DNA of 64,000 nucleotides from Micromonospora matsumotoense (GTDB lineage Bacteria; Actinomycetota; Actinomycetes; Mycobacteriales; Micromonosporaceae). The stretch covers positions 1 through 64,000 of the forward strand of contig NZ_FMCU01000010.1 in the NCBI RefSeq assembly GCF_900091525.1, given 5' to 3'. The stretch's first letter is position 1. The number at the start of each line of letters is the position of its first letter. The position numbers and the translations under genes were made by a program. The notes under the pieces are model-generated. The model did not search any database. It was not told the origin of the DNA and worked only from the letters and a program-made list of their open reading frames with translations. Below are positions 61,601 to 64,000 of the stretch, piece by piece.

Positions 61601-62257
61601 ACCGAGTTGGGCGCGGGCATGTACGTGGCGATGAAGGACCTGGAGATCCGGGGCGCCGGCAACCTGCTCGGCGGTGAGCAGTCCGGTCACATCGAGGGCG
61701 TCGGCTTCGACCTGTACGTCCGGATGGTCGGCGAGGCGGTGTCGGCGTTCAAGGGCGAGAGCACCGAGGAGGAGACCGACGTCAAGATCGACCTCCCGAT
61801 CGACGCGCACCTGCCGCACGACTACGTCGGGGTGGAACGGCTGCGGCTGGAGATGTACCGCAAGCTCGCCGAGGCACGCGACGACGTACGGCTGCGCGAG
61901 GTGGTGGCCGAGATGACCGACCGGTACGGCGAGCCGCCCGCCCCGGTGCAGAACCTGGTCGCGGTGGCCCGGTTCCGGCTGCTGGCCCGCCGGTACGGCC
62001 TCACCGACGTGAGCATGCAGGGCAAGCACCTGCGGTTCGGGCCGCTGCCGTTGCCCGACTCGAAGCAGTTGCGGCTCAAGCGCTACCACCCGGACTCGGT
62101 CTACAAGCAGGCCACCGACCAGGTCAGCGTGCCCCGGCCGAGCACCCGGCGGGTCGGTGGCGAGCCGCTGCGCGACCAGGCGCTGTTGGAGTGGTGCGCC
62201 CAACTGCTCTCCGACGTCCTCGGCGAGCCGGCCGCGTTGGCGGGGGCGCGGGCATGA
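58619..62257 (+). CDS. mfd: Transcription-repair coupling factor
   Basis: A 1212-residue translocase that removes stalled RNA polymerase and recruits UvrA. UvrB-like domains (about 1-350) are followed by the RNA polymerase interaction domain (GDFVVHEQHGIGRY), the RecG-like motor with CGDVGYGKTE Walker A (from residue 685), DEEQRFG Walker B (from 787), SATPIPRTLEM, and the C-terminal TRCF domain with EMYRKLAEA. ATG 58619 has GGAAG at 8 nt and overlaps the stop of a 22-codon leaderless frame. Length is normal. Confidence 0.97.
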   Translation: MLTGLFSAALADPGLARARDLARSGAAQVDGLDLTAPAALRPFAVAAVAADEPIGGAGRPVLAVTATSREADDLATALGSLLPAGQVAVFPSWETLPHERLSPRSDTVGRRLAVLRRLAHPDDADAQGVTGPLRVVVAPVRSLLQPQLKGLGDLEPVQLAAGEEADLEEVARRLTDLAYARVDLVTKRGEFAVRGGILDVFPPTDEHPSRVEFWGDEVEEIRTFAVADQRTIEGVPQLWASPCRELLLTPAVRRRAAALAGEHPELAEILDKLAEGIPVEGMESLVPALLGSESLELLVDTMPAGTHVLLCDPERIRTRAHDLVRTSEEFLQASWAAAAVGGQAPVDLGAAAFKSLAEVRATARALRQPWWTLAPFGLGEADAATPARQPWEDAPAEVDVTPDDAIAVSLAAQPAPLYHGETGRVVDDITRWTGEGWSVALVFEGHGPAQRAVEVLRDAGLGARLTEQVPVAPAPGEVLVACGCLTAGFVDETSKFVLLTGNDVSGGRGTSTRDMRKMPSRRRNTIDPLELKAGDFVVHEQHGIGRYVELVQRTVNGASREYLVIEYAASKRGQPGDRLFVPTDQLDQLSRYVGGEQPTLHKMGGSDWQKSKARARKAVREIAAQLIQLYAARKASKGHAFAPDSPWQRELEDAFPWQETPDQLAAIEEVKRDMEQTVPMDRLICGDVGYGKTEIAVRAAFKAVQDGKQVAVLVPTTLLVQQHYNTFAERMNQFPVTIRQLSRFQTAKESERTLEMVADGTVDIVIGTHRLLQTATRFRSLGMVVIDEEQRFGVEHKEHLKTLRASVDVLSMSATPIPRTLEMAITGIREMSTIATPPEERHPVLTFVGSYDDRQVAASIHRELLRDGQVFYLHNRVESIDRTARKLRELVPEARVAVAHGQMGEEALEKVMVGFWEKEFDVLVCTTIVESGIDIPNANTLIVERADLLGLAQLHQIRGRVGRGRERAYAYFLYPPEKPLTEHAHERLATIAQHTELGAGMYVAMKDLEIRGAGNLLGGEQSGHIEGVGFDLYVRMVGEAVSAFKGESTEEETDVKIDLPIDAHLPHDYVGVERLRLEMYRKLAEARDDVRLREVVAEMTDRYGEPPAPVQNLVAVARFRLLARRYGLTDVSMQGKHLRFGPLPLPDSKQLRLKRYHPDSVYKQATDQVSVPRPSTRRVGGEPLRDQALLEWCAQLLSDVLGEPAALAGARA

Positions 62258-62380
62258 GCGGTCCGTCGTGCGCGCGACGCCACCGCGTGCCGGGTGCCGG
62301 GTGGCGCGGGCACCGGGTGGGGCCGCAGCTCGCGGTGGGCGGCGTCACCGTACACGGGCAGGCATGAGAGAGTGACCGTC

Positions 62381-63166
62381 ATGCGTGCACGCCGTCTCAT
62401 CGCCGCCGCCAGCGTCGCGGCACTGGGTGTCCTCTCCCTCACCGCCTGCGGCAAGGCATCTCCGGATGTGGCCGCATACATCGGCGACAGTCGCTACTCG
62501 GTCGCCCGGGTGGACGCGATCTACACCGACGCGCAGACGAGGTACGCGGAGGCGGTGCGGCAGGGCGCGGCCCAGTCCGGCCAGACCCCCGGCCCGGAGC
62601 AGCTGCGTGCCGGGGTGACCCGGCAGGACGTGGTGAACCTGCTGGTCAGCATCGACCTGGGCAAGCGGGTGGCGGCCGAGAAGAAGCTCCAGATCCCGGA
62701 CCAGATCACCCCGGACCAGTTGGCCCCGCAGCTCCAGTTGCCGCCGCAGGCGGAGTTCGCGAAGCTCTGGGGCGAGTGGGCGGACCTGTTCGCCGTCCTC
62801 AGCCAGCAGTTGCCGCCGGCCGACCTGAGCGACGAGTCGGTGATGGCGGTCTACCACGCGATCGAGAAGACCGGTGGCATCGACAAGGGGCTGCCGGTGG
62901 CCCAGGTGCGGCAGCTCTTCGGCGACGGCAGTTTCGTCCGTAGCGCCTCCGCGTTGAGTGCCGCGCTGGGGGAGCAGGCCGACAAGGTCGACGTCGAGGT
63001 CAACCCCCGCTACCGGCCGCTCGGCGTCCCCGCCTGGGTCAACAAGGGCCAGGAGCTGGTCTTCTACGCGCTGCCGTACATCGACGCGACCGGTCCGGTG
63101 ACCGACGTGTCGACCCCCGACCCGGTTGCCAGCCCGACCCCGGCGCAGGGGCCGGTGGCCTCCTGA
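62381..63166 (+). CDS. SurA-N-like lipoprotein
   Basis: A 261-residue lipoprotein. The signal peptide ends in the lipobox LTAC (residue 19); VAAYIGDSRYSVARVDAIY begins a SurA N-terminal-like chaperone region of helices, without a visible PPIase domain. The C-terminus is Pro/Ser-rich. A periplasmic or wall-side folding role is inferred from the fold and its place between mfd and mazG. The stop lies within CTGAGC, where mazG may begin. Confidence 0.8.
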   Translation: MRARRLIAAASVAALGVLSLTACGKASPDVAAYIGDSRYSVARVDAIYTDAQTRYAEAVRQGAAQSGQTPGPEQLRAGVTRQDVVNLLVSIDLGKRVAAEKKLQIPDQITPDQLAPQLQLPPQAEFAKLWGEWADLFAVLSQQLPPADLSDESVMAVYHAIEKTGGIDKGLPVAQVRQLFGDGSFVRSASALSAALGEQADKVDVEVNPRYRPLGVPAWVNKGQELVFYALPYIDATGPVTDVSTPDPVASPTPAQGPVAS

Positions 63167-64000
63167 GCACGTCCCACCGGATCGTCCTGCTGGTCACCTC
63201 GCCCCGGTTGCCGGCCGGTCTGCTGACCGCCGCCGCCTGGGACGTGCTGCGCTCCGCGCCGGTGCTGACCGGTACGGAGAGCGCCCAGGTCACGGCGGTG
63301 CGCGCGGCGGGCGTCGAGGTCACCGTCGTTTCCGGCGGGGCCACCGACGCGCTGCTGGCCGCCACGTCGGCACACGGTACGGCGGTCTGGCTGGCCGGCC
63401 CGACCGGCGACGAGACCCTGGCCCGGGAGTTGGGCCTGCGGCTGGCCCGCCAACCAGGGCTGGCCGAGATGGAGCTGATGTACGGCTCGTGGGACCCGCC
63501 GGGGGCCCGGCTGCTCGACGCGGTCGAGGTGATGGACCGGCTCGCCTCGCCGGGTGGTGACCCGTGGAAGCGGGCGCAGACCCATCGCAGCCTGGCCGGG
63601 TTCCTGATCGAGGAGTGCTACGAGGCGTACGACGCGATCAACGACGACGACACCGACGCGCTGCGCGAGGAGCTGGGCGACGTCCTGCTCCAGGTGCTGC
63701 TGCACGCCCGCCTCGCGGAGAACCTGCCCGAGGGTGAGCGGTGGAACGTCGACGACGTGGCCGGCACCCTGGTCGACAAGATGGTCCGCCGCAATCCACA
63801 CGTCTTCGCCGGTGCCGAGGCGGGCTCCCTGGCGGAGATCGAGGCGAACTGGGAGCGGATCAAGCAGACCGAGAAGACCCGCACGTCGGTGCTCGACGGC
63901 ATCGCCCTGAGCCAGCCCGCCCTGGCCCTGGCCGCCAAGATCCTGGACCGGGCCGGTCGGGCCGGTCTGACCGTCCCGCTGCCGTCCCCCGACGCCCAGC
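63163..64000 (+). CDS. mazG: MazG nucleoside triphosphate pyrophosphohydrolase (partial)
   Basis: An open frame that runs off the window end. The N-terminal 110 residues (RIVLLVTSPRLPAGLLTAAAWDVLRSAP...) are as in actinobacterial MazG; the catalytic domain has LIEECYEAYDAI and LREELGDVLLQVLLHARLAE (EExxE...ExxD metal motif). It hydrolyses (d)NTPs, cleaning damaged or signalling nucleotides. The start is unclear: no ATG, GTG or TTG stands near the conserved beginning, so CTG 63163, overlapping the upstream TGA as CTGA, is my best guess. Confidence 0.88.
   Translation, partial: MSTSHRIVLLVTSPRLPAGLLTAAAWDVLRSAPVLTGTESAQVTAVRAAGVEVTVVSGGATDALLAATSAHGTAVWLAGPTGDETLARELGLRLARQPGLAEMELMYGSWDPPGARLLDAVEVMDRLASPGGDPWKRAQTHRSLAGFLIEECYEAYDAINDDDTDALREELGDVLLQVLLHARLAENLPEGERWNVDDVAGTLVDKMVRRNPHVFAGAEAGSLAEIEANWERIKQTEKTRTSVLDGIALSQPALALAAKILDRAGRAGLTVPLPSPDAQ

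Noticed and set aside
58613..62203. 1196-codon frame antisense to mfd
   Set aside because: Shadow of mfd; no motifs.

Overview
This 64-kb window is a stretch of actinobacterial chromosome. It is very GC-rich with strong codon bias. It carries an acyl-CoA carboxylase biotinylated alpha chain, beta chain and epsilon-like subunit, a GTP-dependent PEP carboxykinase, a GuaB1-type protein, a GlpX fructose-bisphosphatase divergent from a DUF4245 protein, and a small type VII secretion module. This combination and the intergenic repeats point to the Micromonosporaceae (Micromonospora or a relative); that assignment is inferred from gene content, not from a marker gene. I see no rRNA, tRNA, CRISPR array, insertion sequence or prophage.

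Layout. 1-313: repeat-rich non-coding DNA. 314-3695 (minus): guaB1 and the acyl-CoA carboxylase alpha chain. 3829-6315 (plus): a PadR regulator and a DrrAB-type ABC exporter with matching palindromic operators. 6460-7779 (minus): O-methyltransferase and Maf. 7789-10747 (minus): three overlapping type VII secretion genes (WXG100-like, proline-rich, mycosin), with an AT-richer mosaic segment carrying TTA codons. 10839-18396: orphan accE, a Ser/Thr kinase, GH25 lysozyme, a broken Uma2 gene, an M50-like protease, a ketopantoate-reductase-like protein and an ECF sigma factor with its partner. 18412-20977: carboxylase beta chain and biotin ligase. 21094-28180: PH-domain protein, two GtrA proteins, pckG, a membrane protein, a cis-prenyltransferase and otsB. 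28272-34790: small regulators, PIN-PhoH ATPase, a wall hydrolase, rhomboid protease and a ferredoxin-NADP reductase-like enzyme. 35043-40890: TetR and its divergent target, a DMT transporter, glpX, DUF4245 and an LppX-like lipoprotein. 41109-46938: serine acetyltransferase, a DMT-permease/JAMM-protease fusion, a cysteine-synthase-like enzyme, a divergent MocR regulator and AlaX. 47034-64000: xseBA, ispH, rmuC, ppc, an LD-carboxypeptidase, a GntR/DUF6907-like pair, mfd, a lipoprotein and mazG (cut by the window edge).

Themes. Anaplerosis and gluconeogenesis are well covered (pckG, ppc, glpX). Biotin-dependent carboxylation is represented by its alpha, beta and epsilon chains plus the ligase, scattered over 20 kb. 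The most unusual locus is 41.1-46.9 kb: it combines O-acetylserine formation, a PLP beta-replacement enzyme with an altered substrate loop, a membrane transporter fused to a Mec-like JAMM peptidase, a MocR regulator and a tRNA-Ala trans-editing factor, without a visible CysO/ThiS sulfur carrier. I propose, as inference, that it makes or exports a serine/cysteine-derived amino acid.

A second theme is expression. About 19 genes have a TAnnnT-like -10 box ending 5-8 nt before the start codon and no Shine-Dalgarno sequence, so they are probably leaderless. I used this rule to fix several starts. Two further boxes start 19- and 22-codon reading frames whose stops overlap the start of the next gene.
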